Positions 36,319 to 44,454 of a stretch of DNA of 64,000 bases are shown here, piece after piece. A model generated the notes under the pieces. That model saw only the letters and a list, made by a program, of their open reading frames with translations. It was not told where the DNA came from and searched no databases. The position numbers were made by a program, and so were the translations under genes. Source of the stretch: Microcoleus sp. FACHB-61 (GTDB lineage: Bacteria; Cyanobacteriota; Cyanobacteriia; Cyanobacteriales; Microcoleaceae); the NCBI GenBank assembly GCA_014695295.1, contig JACJNY010000066.1, positions 86,081 to 150,080 of the forward strand. Direction: 5' to 3'. Position 1 is the first letter of the stretch; each line of letters opens with the position of its first letter.

Positions 36319-36429
36319 TTCCCAGGCTCTGCCTGGGAATGCCTATCAGGAGGCTCCGCCTCCAGTATTTAGACAGAAAATGCGAGGCAGAGCCTCTAGA
36401 AATGCGTTACCAGGCAGAGCCTGGTAACC
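36319..36429. repeat. Two GGCAGAGCC elements in opposite orientation
   Basis: CCCAGGCTCTGCCTGGG and GGAGGCTCCGCCTCC (36319-36364) form an inverted variant, followed by a forward copy with GAGGCAGAGCCTC and CCAGGCAGAGCCTGG (36384-36429). Two TTTTCTCTCGT repeats precede them. Confidence 0.75.
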
Positions 36430-36432
36430 AGA

Positions 36433-36470
36433 AATCTAAAATCTAAAATCTAAAATCTAAGATCTAAAAT
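36433..36470. repeat. Heptanucleotide tandem repeat (ATCTAAA)n
   Basis: Five units of ATCTAAA, one with G for A, directly before the START-like gene. Same unit as at 14171-14204. Confidence 0.8.
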
Positions 36471-36473
36471 CGC

Positions 36474-36920
36474 ATGACTGATTGGTTAGAACACAGCGTC
36501 CAAGTAGAAGTAGCAATTCCCATCGAATTAGCGTGGCAACTCTGGTCAGATTTAGAGCAAATGCCGCGCTGGATGAAGTGGATCGAATCAGTTCGCATTC
36601 TCGAAGACAACCCGGAATTGTCGCGCTGGAAACTCGCAACTGGCGGGTTAGAATTTAGCTGGCTTTCTCGGATTATCAAATTAGTGCCGAAGCAGATAAT
36701 TCAGTGGGAGTCGGTAGACGGTTTGCCAAATCGGGGTGCGATAAGATTTTACGATCGCAAAAACAGCAGCATTGTCAAACTGACGGTAGCTTATGGAGTT
36801 CCCGGCTGGCTGGCAAAATTGATGGACAATTCATTTCTAGCGCGAGTAGTTGAATCGACTCTTATGGCTGACTTGGAAAGGTTTAAAGAGTATGCTCTGG
36901 AAGTGAAAGCGACATCTTAA
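36474..36920 (+). CDS. SRPBCC/START-like (polyketide cyclase-type) protein
   Basis: A 148-aa soluble protein with the helix-grip fold of the SRPBCC superfamily: WLEHSVQVEVAIPIELAWQL and WSDLEQMPRWMKWIESVRIL are typical of the coenzyme Q-binding/cyclase-dehydrase family. Such proteins bind hydrophobic ligands. Its position behind crtQ, also frequent elsewhere in cyanobacteria, suggests a carotenoid- or lipid-related role, which is inference. ATG 36474 follows a repeat, without clear ribosome-binding site. Confidence 0.85.
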   Translation: MTDWLEHSVQVEVAIPIELAWQLWSDLEQMPRWMKWIESVRILEDNPELSRWKLATGGLEFSWLSRIIKLVPKQIIQWESVDGLPNRGAIRFYDRKNSSIVKLTVAYGVPGWLAKLMDNSFLARVVESTLMADLERFKEYALEVKATS

Positions 36921-36986
36921 ATTATGAGGATTAAAGTCATAACTACTAACCTGTTTGTAGTAAGGACTTCAGTCCTTTAATTTCTA

Positions 36987-37105
36987 ATTTAGGACTTATG
37001 CACCCGAACAAAGAAACCGGGTTTTTGAACCGAGATTGAAAGTTTGAAGCAAATATTTTGGTTGAAAACCCGGTTTCTGGTCGCCCGTGCGTCCAGGACT
37101 ATAAT
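36987..37105. mobile_element. MITE-like inverted-repeat element, copy 2
   Basis: A ~119-bp element with the same block order as 4633-4753: AGGACTTATGCAC, AGAAACCGGGTTTTTGAACC, a diverged centre, GGTTGAAAACCCGGTTTCTG, GTGCGTCC and GACTAT. It lies between the START-like gene and the WD40 kinase. An upstream palindrome GTAAGGACTTCAGTCCTT (about 36959-36976) belongs to another dispersed family. Confidence 0.55.
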
Positions 37106-37179
37106 TGGAACGCGAGAGTCGATCGGCCTTTTGCCTCAGTATCATAGAGAGATGCTGCTGATTCCTTCTCGGTTCAGTT

Positions 37180-39183
37180 ATGAGTTATTGCCTAAACCCC
37201 GCCTGTCAAAACCCGCAAAATGCCGATCGTACCCAATTCTGCCTGAATTGCGGCTCCAAACTGTTGCTGAGAGAGCGTTACCGCGCCATCAAACCCCTCG
37301 GGCGCGGCGGTTTCGGCCGCACTTTTTTAGCAATAGACCAAGACAAACCCTCAAAACCGCGCTGTGCAATTAAACAGTTTTTCCCGCTATCCCAAGGTAC
37401 CAGCAGCAGCGAAAAAGCAGCAGAATTATTCAACCGAGAAGCGGTGCGGCTGGACGAATTGGGGAAACACCCGCAAATTCCAGAATTGTTGGCGCACTTT
37501 CAGCAGGAACGCTATCAGTATTTGGTACAAGAATTTATAGAAGGTCAGAATTTACAAGAAGAGTTGGCGCGGACTGGGCCTTTCAGCGAAAGTCAGATTC
37601 TCAGTCTGCTGAAGGATTTATTGCCAGTATTGCAGTTCGTGCACGATCGCAGTGTAATTCACCGAGATATTAAACCCCCCAATATTATCCGCCGCCGCAT
37701 TTCTCAAACTCCTATCATTTATACTTACCCAACATTAACCGGGGAATTAGTTTTAGTTGATTTTGGCGCTGCAAAACTTGTGGAGGGTTTGAGAGAAACC
37801 GGTACAGTCATCGGTTCTCCTGAATTCGTGGCGCCCGAACAAATTAGAGGTCAAGCGGTTTATGCCAGCGATTTGTACAGTTTGGGAGTAACTTGCATTT
37901 ATTTGCTGACTCAAATATCTCCTTTTGATTTGTTCGATATCAATCGAGATGCTTGGGTTTGGCGAGACTTTTTGAAGGTTCCAATCGATCCGAAATTAAG
38001 TCGCATCCTCGACAAAATGATCGAACCGAGTCTCAGTCGCCGCTACAAATCTGTAGCTGAGGTATTGAAAGATTTGCAGCCGCAGCAGTCGGCGGGGGCG
38101 GGCACGGGGGCACCGCCCCTACCAGCGCCTAAAATTTCCGTGCCGCAGAGGACGCCTGTGGTGCAGAATGCAGTGCCGTCAACGGTTGCAGGCACAATTA
38201 TACCTGTGCCGCCGATGCAGCGGGTTGTGCCGGCACGCGCGCCTACTTGGAGGTGTGTTCATACTCTGGTAGGGCATTCTAATGCTGTCACGTCGGTAGT
38301 TTTCAGTCCTGATGGCGCGATTTTAGCTAGCGGCAGTGAGGACAAGACGATTGAGATGTGGAAGTTGGACGCGGGTAAGCGGTGGTACACTCTCACGGGT
38401 CATTCTGACTGGGTGACTTGTGTAGCGTTTAGTCCTGATGGCGCGAGTTTGGCTAGTGGCGGCCGGGACAAAATGATTCATATTTGGGATTTGAATAAGG
38501 GTAAGTGGTGGTACGCTTTGGCTGGTCATTCTGACAGGGTTTCTGCTGTGGCGTTTAGTCGGGACGGTCAGGTTTTGGCTAGCGGCAGTCGGGACAAAAC
38601 TGTGCAGTTGTGGAATTTGAATAAGGGAAGGCGGATGTCGGCTTTGACTGGTCACGCTGGCGGGGTGGAGGCGGTGGCTTTTAGTGCTGGCGGGGAGTTT
38701 TTGGCTAGCGGCAGCCGGGACAAGACTGTGCAGTTGTGGGATTGGCAAAAGGGTCGATCGATTTGTACTCTGGCGGAGCACGGGGATTGGGTGCGGGCGA
38801 TCGTTTTTGCTCCGACCCCCCCCAGACCCCCCTTGGTAAGGGGGGGAGTAGGAGAGGGATTGATTTTAGCTAGTGGGAGCCGGGATGGTACGGCGAAGCT
38901 GTGGCGGGTGGATGCACAGGGGCGAGGGACGCTGCAGCGGAGTATGAGGGACAATTCTGGGGATGTTTTGTGTGTGGCGTTCAGTCCCGATGGTCGGGTT
39001 TTGGCGACAGGGAGTCGGGATGGCACTATTTATTTGTGGGATGCGGGTACGGGGGGTTTGCTGGAAATTCTGACGGGGCACGGGGGGGAGGTTTTGTCGG
39101 TGGCGTTTAGTGCTGATGGGGGGAGTTTGGCTAGCGGTGCGGGCGATCGAACTGTGAAGATTTGGCGCGGGAGTGGGCATTAG
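37180..39183 (+). CDS. Ser/Thr protein kinase with WD40 beta-propeller
   Basis: A 667-aa eukaryotic-type kinase. Residues 4-26 form a zinc ribbon (CLNPAC ... FCLNCG). Residues ~33-295 hold the kinase: LGRGGFGRTFLAID, the ATP Lys in CAIKQFFP, HRDIKPPNII and LVDFGAAK, all canonical. After a proline-rich linker, seven WD40 repeats (from ~360) form one complete propeller for protein docking, with typical VAFSPDG and LASGSRD motifs. The fifth repeat contains about 16 extra residues (TPPRPPLVRGGVGEGL) where others have two; they are encoded by a palindromic G/C-run repeat. Cyanobacterial kinases of this layout are known; targets are not. Confidence 0.92.
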   Translation: MSYCLNPACQNPQNADRTQFCLNCGSKLLLRERYRAIKPLGRGGFGRTFLAIDQDKPSKPRCAIKQFFPLSQGTSSSEKAAELFNREAVRLDELGKHPQIPELLAHFQQERYQYLVQEFIEGQNLQEELARTGPFSESQILSLLKDLLPVLQFVHDRSVIHRDIKPPNIIRRRISQTPIIYTYPTLTGELVLVDFGAAKLVEGLRETGTVIGSPEFVAPEQIRGQAVYASDLYSLGVTCIYLLTQISPFDLFDINRDAWVWRDFLKVPIDPKLSRILDKMIEPSLSRRYKSVAEVLKDLQPQQSAGAGTGAPPLPAPKISVPQRTPVVQNAVPSTVAGTIIPVPPMQRVVPARAPTWRCVHTLVGHSNAVTSVVFSPDGAILASGSEDKTIEMWKLDAGKRWYTLTGHSDWVTCVAFSPDGASLASGGRDKMIHIWDLNKGKWWYALAGHSDRVSAVAFSRDGQVLASGSRDKTVQLWNLNKGRRMSALTGHAGGVEAVAFSAGGEFLASGSRDKTVQLWDWQKGRSICTLAEHGDWVRAIVFAPTPPRPPLVRGGVGEGLILASGSRDGTAKLWRVDAQGRGTLQRSMRDNSGDVLCVAFSPDGRVLATGSRDGTIYLWDAGTGGLLEILTGHGGEVLSVAFSADGGSLASGAGDRTVKIWRGSGH

Positions 39184-39269
39184 GGGCGATGTCAAGAGTG
39201 CCCGCTTAAAAAATCTCATATTTATGCTTGACAGGCGATCGAATGTTCTGCTACATTAGGAATTCGTGA

Positions 39270-39343
<74 letters not shown>

Positions 39344-39387
39344 TATTTAAAACCTGCCCACAAAGCGGGTTTTGTTGTTTCTACAAC

Positions 39388-39470
39388 TGTACAGTAACAA
39401 ATTATTTGTCACTGATAACAGATTGATGTCCTGTTAACAAATTACCTGTCCGCGTTGACAGATTATTGTC
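39388..39470. mobile_element. Terminal end of a type V-K CRISPR-associated transposon
   Basis: The sequence begins TGTACAGTAACAAATTATTT, the hallmark terminus of V-K (Cas12k, Tn7-like) transposons. It is followed by four ~15-16 bp repeats at ~20-bp spacing with consensus TAACARATTNNNTGTC: 39395-39410, 39416-39430, 39435-39450 and 39456-39470, matching the layout of TnsB-binding sites. The 5 bp before the end are ACAAC (candidate target duplication). It begins 62 bp past the GGTT PAM in tRNA-Val. The matching opposite end was not found in the window. Known from the family: ends, TnsB sites, tRNA location; the assignment here rests on these sequence matches. Confidence 0.9.
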
Positions 39471-39503
39471 CTCTTTGAGAAATTAATATTATTAATGTTT
39501 TGA

Positions 39504-39533
39504 GGACACAACAGGACTCGCTTTCAACCCACC
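39504..39533 (-). ncRNA. Homing crRNA: partial repeat plus 17-nt spacer against tRNA-Val
   Basis: Read on the minus strand, GGTGGGTTGAAAG (39533-39521) is the 3' part of the CRISPR repeat. It is followed by CGAGTCCTGTTGTGTCC (39520-39504), which matches tRNA-Val 39326-39342 at 16 of 17 positions (one T for A at position 8). The tRNA copy is preceded by GGTT, a valid V-K PAM (GTN). Shortened homing spacers beside a degenerate repeat are known for V-K elements and steer insertion next to tRNA genes. Expression is inferred. Confidence 0.88.
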
Positions 39534-39558
39534 GTTGCAATTTTAATCATAACTAACT

Positions 39559-39791
39559 TACAAGAAGCTACCCTAGTCGGGATGGCCATTGAAGCCTCAG
39601 ATGTGCCAAGCGCAAGGCAAGCTGATCAATCTTTCAACCCACCCCTAATCGGGATGGTCGTTGAAACTCTACTACTGGCGATCGCATCAAACTCGTCGAA
39701 GAACTTTAAACCCACCCCTAGTCGGGATGGTCATTGAAACAGAAAATTCTAAAAATCTAGTCAAAGCATCTAGTGACCTTTCAACCCACCC
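39559..39791 (-). CRISPR. Eroded CRISPR array of a V-K element (two full, two partial repeats)
   Basis: Full 37-bp repeats occupy 39631-39667 and 39704-39740; in plus-strand reading each begins CTTTCAACCCACCCCTA or CTTTAAACCCACCCCTA, and ends TTGAAAC. A degenerate repeat is at about 39559-39595 (only its CCCTAGTCGGGATGG part onwards matches) and a truncated one at 39778-39791. Spacers are 39596-39630 (35 nt), 39668-39703 (36 nt) and 39741-39777 (37 nt). The crRNA sense is the minus strand, so the degenerate repeat is the last. No cas genes or tracrRNA were recognised nearby. Confidence 0.9.
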
Positions 39792-39811
39792 TGTACAGTA
39801 ACAAATCATCT
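39792..39811. mobile_element. Second copy of the transposon terminus, truncated
   Basis: TGTACAGTAACAAATCATCT repeats the first 20 bp of the end at 39388 (18 of 20 identical) in the same orientation and interrupts the last CRISPR repeat. No further TnsB-like repeats follow. It may be a remnant of a nested insertion or of a rearrangement. Confidence 0.7.
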
Positions 39812-39950
39812 AAAATCCGATCGCCCACCAGTCCACCAGCCCCTCTCTGGACAACGCACTGAACCGTGTCCCATTGTTGTTTGGACGCTTGCTACACAAA
39901 CGCCAAACTCTACCTTAACTGCTTGTAGCGAAGTCTACACTTAATAGTTG

Positions 39951-40560
39951 TTATAAGTCCCTCTAAAGAATTGTTTGTAGATTCTCCTGAAGACAGAGGA
40001 TAGCAGCGACCAAGGTACATAACATACAAAGTGTACAGAGTTATTGGAGAATCTAAAAGCCTAATTTAAAAGCAGTCTATTTGCACCTTATAGAACAGAC
40101 ATTCGAGTTACGCACTTGCCAACGTTGAACAAAGTTGCAGTAGGTCGCGTACTCTTGTGCCTTAATTCAGGTTAATGACGAATTGAGCTTTGATTCTTAA
40201 TTAGGTTTACCGGATTTTATCTTTCTCTGTTCTACCTGTTAGACCCTAATTACCCTGCTGTTATAAGTACCTCTAAAGAATTGTTTGTAGATTCTCCTGA
40301 AGACAGAGGATAGCAGCGAGCAAGGTATATAACATCAAAGCCAATAGAGTAATTGGGGAATCTAAACGCAGAATTCAAAGCACTCTATTTGCGCATTATA
40401 GGACAGACATTCGACTTACGCACTTGCCAAAGTTGAACAAAGTTGCAGTAGGTCGCGTACTCTTGTGCCTTACTTCAATTAATGACCAATTGAGCTTTGA
40501 TTCTTAATTAGGTTTACCTGATTTTTTCTTTCTCTGCTCTACGTGTCAGACCCTAATTAC
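39951..40560. repeat. ~305-bp noncoding tandem duplication
   Basis: Copy 1 (about 39951-40260) and copy 2 (about 40261-40560) are adjacent, direct and roughly 85-90% identical by eye. Each starts TTATAAGT-CCTCTAAAGAAT (C or A at one place) and ends with GTTAGACCCTAATTAC-like text. Shared internal blocks include AGACAGAGGATAGCAGCGA and GCAGTAGGTCGCGTACTCTT. No open frame is conserved. Together with 39812-39950, where I see nothing, this fills the gap between the V-K remnant and the polyol island. Conserved blocks suggest structured RNA, a regulatory region or a repeated attachment site; which is unknown. Confidence 0.75.
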
Positions 40561-40705
40561 CATGTGGTAATACGCTTCTTTGTAGATGCCACAAAGGATG
40601 CCCGAAATTTTCGCAGTTTGAGACATTTGTGTTGCTTGTAGGTCATTGGGTATACCCAGACTAACCACTTTCATTTTACCTTATCACACTTATTTAAGAA
40701 ATATC

Positions 40706-42214
40706 ATGGTTAACTTACTCAGACCGCCCAGTGTTTCAACTTCTCGCCTCGGTACTGTAACGGGTTTGTGGAGACAAGAGTCTCTTTACGACAGAAGGGC
40801 GCTTAATACTGGAATCGTCCATTTCGGGCCTGGTCGTTTTTTTCGGGGCCACCTCGCCTACATAATACATAACTATCTTGCACAGAAGGATTCCCAAGAG
40901 CAGAGATGGGGGATTTGTGGGGTTAGCCTCAAGAGTCAACAGACCATTACTAGGTTGAAACCGCAGAGATTCCTTTACACTTTGACCAAACATTCTAGTT
41001 GCGCTCAAAATCGTGAGGAAGCGCAAGTTATCGGTTCTATCAGGGAAATCGTTAATGGTAGAGAGAAGTGCGAGTATGTGCTTGAAAAGATGGCGTCTCC
41101 CTCTGTGCATCTGGTGACTCTTACAATTACTCAAGGAGGGTACCATCTAGACAAGAATTTTAATCTCGACACAGCGAATGAAGACATCGCGCACGATCTG
41201 CAAAATCCTTCCAATCCAACAACTGCAATTGGCTTTATCGTAGAGGCGCTACGCCGACGACGCGATCGCTCAATGACCCCCTTCACCACACTTTCTTGCG
41301 ACAACCTCCCAAGAAACGGGGATATCCTGCAAAAAGCAGTGCTAGCTTACGCTGACCTGATCGATCCTCAACTTGCAGAATACATCAGGGATAACGCGGT
41401 GTTCCCTAATTCAGTTGTAGACAGAATTGTGCCTCAAGAGCAAGAATCCGACTATAACTATCCCAACCGACTGTTGCAAGTTCGCGATCGCGCACCCATT
41501 GTAACCGAACCATTTTGGCAGTTTGTCGTGGAAGACAAATTCACAGGCGATCGCCCCAAGTGGGAAGATACGGGGGTGATTATGACTAGCGACATCACTC
41601 CCTTCCTGTATATGAAGTCGAGATTCTTGAATGCAGTACACTCCTTCATAGCCTGTTTAGCTGTAAGAGCAGGTATAGAGTATATGCACGAGGCGATCGG
41701 GCTACCGGAATTCCACTTGTTTACTCGGCATCTCATGGACGATATCGCAGCAGCAACACCAGTCCCTCGCGAGATGTGCGAACAATATATGGAGCAGGTG
41801 TTACTAAGGCTGAGTAACGAAGATCTTCCCGATACTACTGAGAGAATCTCTTCAGAAACCTGTAGGAAAGTAGGCAAGTATATATTTCCCATACTTCAGG
41901 ATGCTTATAGCCGAAAAGTCAGCATGAAGCGGATTATACTTCCTGTTGCGGCGTGGCTTCTTGCAGTCAGAGAGGAGGCGAGCGAGTCTGGTCAACCCTA
42001 TCATGCCAAGGATACCCAAAACGCAATTACAGCGATTCAAGAAGGCGCGGTAATTAGCGGGATTCTGGGATTGGAGAATTGCGAACAAACAGAGGTCGTA
42101 GATAATGAATGTCTCCAAGCTTTGCGAGATATCCAGACCCAAGGACTATTGACTACGCTTAAAAATTACAGTGAGGGAGGCCTTTTAAATGAAACCGCTT
42201 TATCAGCATCCTAA
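40706..42214 (+). CDS. Mannitol dehydrogenase family protein (polyol dehydrogenase), copy 1
   Basis: A 502-aa long-chain polyol dehydrogenase of the mannitol 2-dehydrogenase/fructuronate reductase family, oxidising a polyol at C2 with NAD(P). Seen: nucleotide-binding GIVHFGPGRFFRGHLAYII near residue 37, and the catalytic K-x4-N-x2-H in MKSRFLNAVHSFIACL. The glycine-rich loop differs from the usual GxGxFHRxH pattern (GPGRFFRGH). In-frame start 40646 adds 20 unlike residues; ATG 40706 (MVNLLRPPSVSTS) fits the family. It heads a two-gene unit with a HAD phosphatase whose start overlaps its end by 26 bp. Shares the fold with the second enzyme at 52687, but is clearly diverged. Confidence 0.88.
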   Translation: MVNLLRPPSVSTSRLGTVTGLWRQESLYDRRALNTGIVHFGPGRFFRGHLAYIIHNYLAQKDSQEQRWGICGVSLKSQQTITRLKPQRFLYTLTKHSSCAQNREEAQVIGSIREIVNGREKCEYVLEKMASPSVHLVTLTITQGGYHLDKNFNLDTANEDIAHDLQNPSNPTTAIGFIVEALRRRRDRSMTPFTTLSCDNLPRNGDILQKAVLAYADLIDPQLAEYIRDNAVFPNSVVDRIVPQEQESDYNYPNRLLQVRDRAPIVTEPFWQFVVEDKFTGDRPKWEDTGVIMTSDITPFLYMKSRFLNAVHSFIACLAVRAGIEYMHEAIGLPEFHLFTRHLMDDIAAATPVPREMCEQYMEQVLLRLSNEDLPDTTERISSETCRKVGKYIFPILQDAYSRKVSMKRIILPVAAWLLAVREEASESGQPYHAKDTQNAITAIQEGAVISGILGLENCEQTEVVDNECLQALRDIQTQGLLTTLKNYSEGGLLNETALSAS

Positions 42215-42935
42215 GATGGTGCTTTTCGATCATGACGGAACTGTCGTTGATAGTGAAACCATAGCACTTAAGAGCGCATGGAGGCTGACAAATGAAGTGG
42301 CTCGTGAGTTCCCTGGCGCTCAACACTATGAGCTTGAGGACTTTGTTAAAAGCTTCGCCGGGAAACCCTACAGGGAAATACTCAAAAAGCTCTACCCAGA
42401 TTCATCAACCAGTCTTAATGAGCAGGATATTGACAGGCTAGTGGCTGAAGAAGAAAAGAGAGCAATTGAACGCCTTACTGTAGAGGCAAAAGCGACGGTC
42501 GGAACGCCCCAAGTGCTGTCTTCCCTGCGCGACGACGGATTTGAATATGCACTTGTAAGTAACAGCAGCTTACAGCGCCTGAGTGCTTGCCTTAGTGCTG
42601 CAGCCCTGACCGACTATTTCCCCAGCGAGCAGATATTTAGCGCTCACGACTCTCTCCCGGTTCCGCGGCCCAAGCCGCTTCCTGACATCTACCTATATGC
42701 AGTGAAGTGTCTGGACGCACAAGTTTCGGATTGCGTCGCAGTTGAAGATTCTCTCAGTGGGGTAAGGGCTGCGGTTGCCGCTGGAATTGGGCAGATTATC
42801 GGTTATGTAGGGGGAACTCATATAAGCGAGGATGAACGAAGCAGCCGTGCAGATGCTCTTGAGTCGGCTGGTGCCCACCAAGTTATCGAGCGGATGGACG
42901 ATCTTATGGGTCTATTATCAGCAACCCCAGTGTAA
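42189..42935 (+). CDS. HAD-superfamily phosphatase (beta-phosphoglucomutase/sugar-phosphatase type)
   Basis: A 248-aa HAD hydrolase. Motif I is FDHDGTVVDSE (nucleophile and acid/base Asp), motif II the SNSS region (YALVSNSSLQRL), motif III Lys in RPKPLPDIYLYA and motif IV VAVEDSLSGVRAAVAAG, with a C1 cap between. This is the layout of sugar and polyol phosphatases such as mannitol-1- or fructose-1-phosphatase and of beta-PGM. Overlap of 26 bp with the upstream dehydrogenase means translational coupling; together they may handle a polyol phosphate. Substrate unproven. Confidence 0.87.
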   Translation: MKPLYQHPKMVLFDHDGTVVDSETIALKSAWRLTNEVAREFPGAQHYELEDFVKSFAGKPYREILKKLYPDSSTSLNEQDIDRLVAEEEKRAIERLTVEAKATVGTPQVLSSLRDDGFEYALVSNSSLQRLSACLSAAALTDYFPSEQIFSAHDSLPVPRPKPLPDIYLYAVKCLDAQVSDCVAVEDSLSGVRAAVAAGIGQIIGYVGGTHISEDERSSRADALESAGAHQVIERMDDLMGLLSATPV

Positions 42936-42942
42936 GGATACG

Positions 42943-42968
42943 GGGCATCAGGCTTAGGCTTGATGCCC
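42943..42968. terminator. Hairpin between convergent HAD and monooxygenase genes
   Basis: GGGCATCA and TGATGCCC form an 8-bp stem with a 10-nt loop, 8 bp after the HAD stop. The genes on both sides converge on it; no strong T-tract is present. Confidence 0.6.
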
Positions 42969-43003
42969 TTAGTTACGATGGTGAAAAATGGCGTTGCTGA
43001 ATA

Positions 43004-44293
43004 TCAAGAATTCTGGGCCATCGAACGCTTCACCTTATGAATCCACCCTTGGTTCAGACTCAACACCTGCGAATAAGACAAGTCCGTATCTAACACCAAA
43101 TCAAACACAAACGGCTTAACTAAACGGGGAAACCATCGATGAAATAGCCTTCCCATCGTCAACCGCAAGAAAAACTCAACCATCAAAAACTTCGTGCGAG
43201 GAAACGAATAATTTGATAACTCTTGCAAGGCATGGGCATCCGGGACTCGCTGCTCTGAAAAGTGCGGCAAAACCTTCCCCCAATCATCCCCATACTGCTC
43301 CAATAATTGTCCCAAAATCAGCACATCCTCTAACGAAGAATTACACCCCTGCCCAATAGAGGGAGACACCGCATGAGCAGCATCGCCAATCAGCAACACA
43401 CTATCGCCCTCATGAAAGCGATCGCAGCGTACCGTTAGCACCCTCGCCACCGGACGCTTCAGCAACGCCTCCGCTTCTTCCAACGACATCAACTGACCAA
43501 ACAGCGGGAAATTTTCCTCAAAAAATGTCTTGACTTCTTCTTTCGTGGATAATCCTTCTAGGGGATTAGTCTCAGCATCAAAAACAATCACGCCATTCAA
43601 CTGATCTCCTGGCTGGGGTACCATCACCATCCGGGTTTTATTATTCAAATTCCAGGCATGGATTTTATTGGGTTCTAACTCCACTGCTGCATTCGGATTG
43701 AGCAGACTTAAAAACACAGATTTATAGGCATCTGGAACATAGTTTTGGGAACACGGCAAGCCTGCATTCTCGACTAAATACTCTCGAATTTGCGATCGCG
43801 CCCCATCAGCACCTACCAGCAGATCGTAGTGAACGGTAAAGCTATCTCCTTCTGAAGGTTTGAAAATCACGGTTTTAGCCGTTCCATCCACAGCCGTACA
43901 TTCACAGTTGAAATGTACTTTAACCTGATTCGGACTAGAGGTTTCGGTTAATTGCTTCAACAGAACCGTCACGAGGCGATTGCGGTCAATTGTGAGAACC
44001 GGATTTTGGCGAGGAAGCCGTCGGGATTTGCCCTTTTTCTGATAAATAATCGTCCCCTGACAGAACACACTTTGAGCGGCGATCGCCTCCTCTAACCCAA
44101 CAATTGCTCGAATTGCTTTTCTGCCCCGTTCCTGAAGCGAGAGCGGAAATGTGCGGTTTCCTGAAACATCAGCCAACCGAGGATCGGGACGACGTTCATA
44201 GATATCAATATGGTAGTTGCCCCGACGCAATAAATAATGTGCCAGTAGCAGTCCAGCCGGGCCCGCTCCAATAATTACAACGTTTTGAACCAT
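43004..44293 (-). CDS. FAD-dependent aromatic monooxygenase (KMO/UbiH-like)
   Basis: A 429-aa class A flavoprotein monooxygenase. Seen: the Rossmann motif VVIIGAGPAGLLLAHYLLRR, the DG motif LLVGADGARSQIREY and the GD motif VLLIGDAAHAVSPSIGQGCN. The stretch SPSIGQGCNSSLED and a hydrophobic C-terminus (FPRTKFLMVEFFLRLTMG) resemble kynurenine 3-monooxygenase, whose members are outer-membrane or mitochondrial anchored. No kynurenine-pathway genes are near, so the substrate is open. It is on the strand opposite to the polyol genes and shares the strand with the SorC regulator. Confidence 0.83.
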   Translation of the reverse strand: MVQNVVIIGAGPAGLLLAHYLLRRGNYHIDIYERRPDPRLADVSGNRTFPLSLQERGRKAIRAIVGLEEAIAAQSVFCQGTIIYQKKGKSRRLPRQNPVLTIDRNRLVTVLLKQLTETSSPNQVKVHFNCECTAVDGTAKTVIFKPSEGDSFTVHYDLLVGADGARSQIREYLVENAGLPCSQNYVPDAYKSVFLSLLNPNAAVELEPNKIHAWNLNNKTRMVMVPQPGDQLNGVIVFDAETNPLEGLSTKEEVKTFFEENFPLFGQLMSLEEAEALLKRPVARVLTVRCDRFHEGDSVLLIGDAAHAVSPSIGQGCNSSLEDVLILGQLLEQYGDDWGKVLPHFSEQRVPDAHALQELSNYSFPRTKFLMVEFFLRLTMGRLFHRWFPRLVKPFVFDLVLDTDLSYSQVLSLNQGWIHKVKRSMAQNS

Positions 44294-44352
44294 AGGGGTT
44301 TACCGAACACTATTAGTTGATGTACCCAACTTGATTATGCTTCCCGGCCGAG

Positions 44353-44410
44353 CCCCGACTTCTGAATCAAATTGATCCAGGCCAATCCGGGTTTCAACAA
44401 AGAAGTCGGG
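44353..44410. repeat. Inverted repeat CCCGACTTCT ... AGAAGTCGGG
   Basis: Perfect 10-bp arms at 44353-44362 and 44401-44410, with GGGTTTCAAC between them. Probably a cyanobacterial dispersed repeat; it lies in the 161-bp space between the regulator stop and the monooxygenase start. Confidence 0.55.
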
Positions 44411-44454
44411 TATCTGGGTTGCCTTTTCATCTGCGATCGGCAACCCCTGAAAAG

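Noticed and set aside
38323..38781. Long open frame antisense to the WD40 repeats
   Set aside because: It results from the repetitive codons of the propeller; its translation is low-complexity and has no family resemblance.
40025..40045. GTGTACAGAG as the missing other end of the V-K transposon
   Set aside because: It lies in copy 1 of the tandem duplication, reads in the wrong orientation, lacks TnsB-like repeats and is not kept in copy 2.
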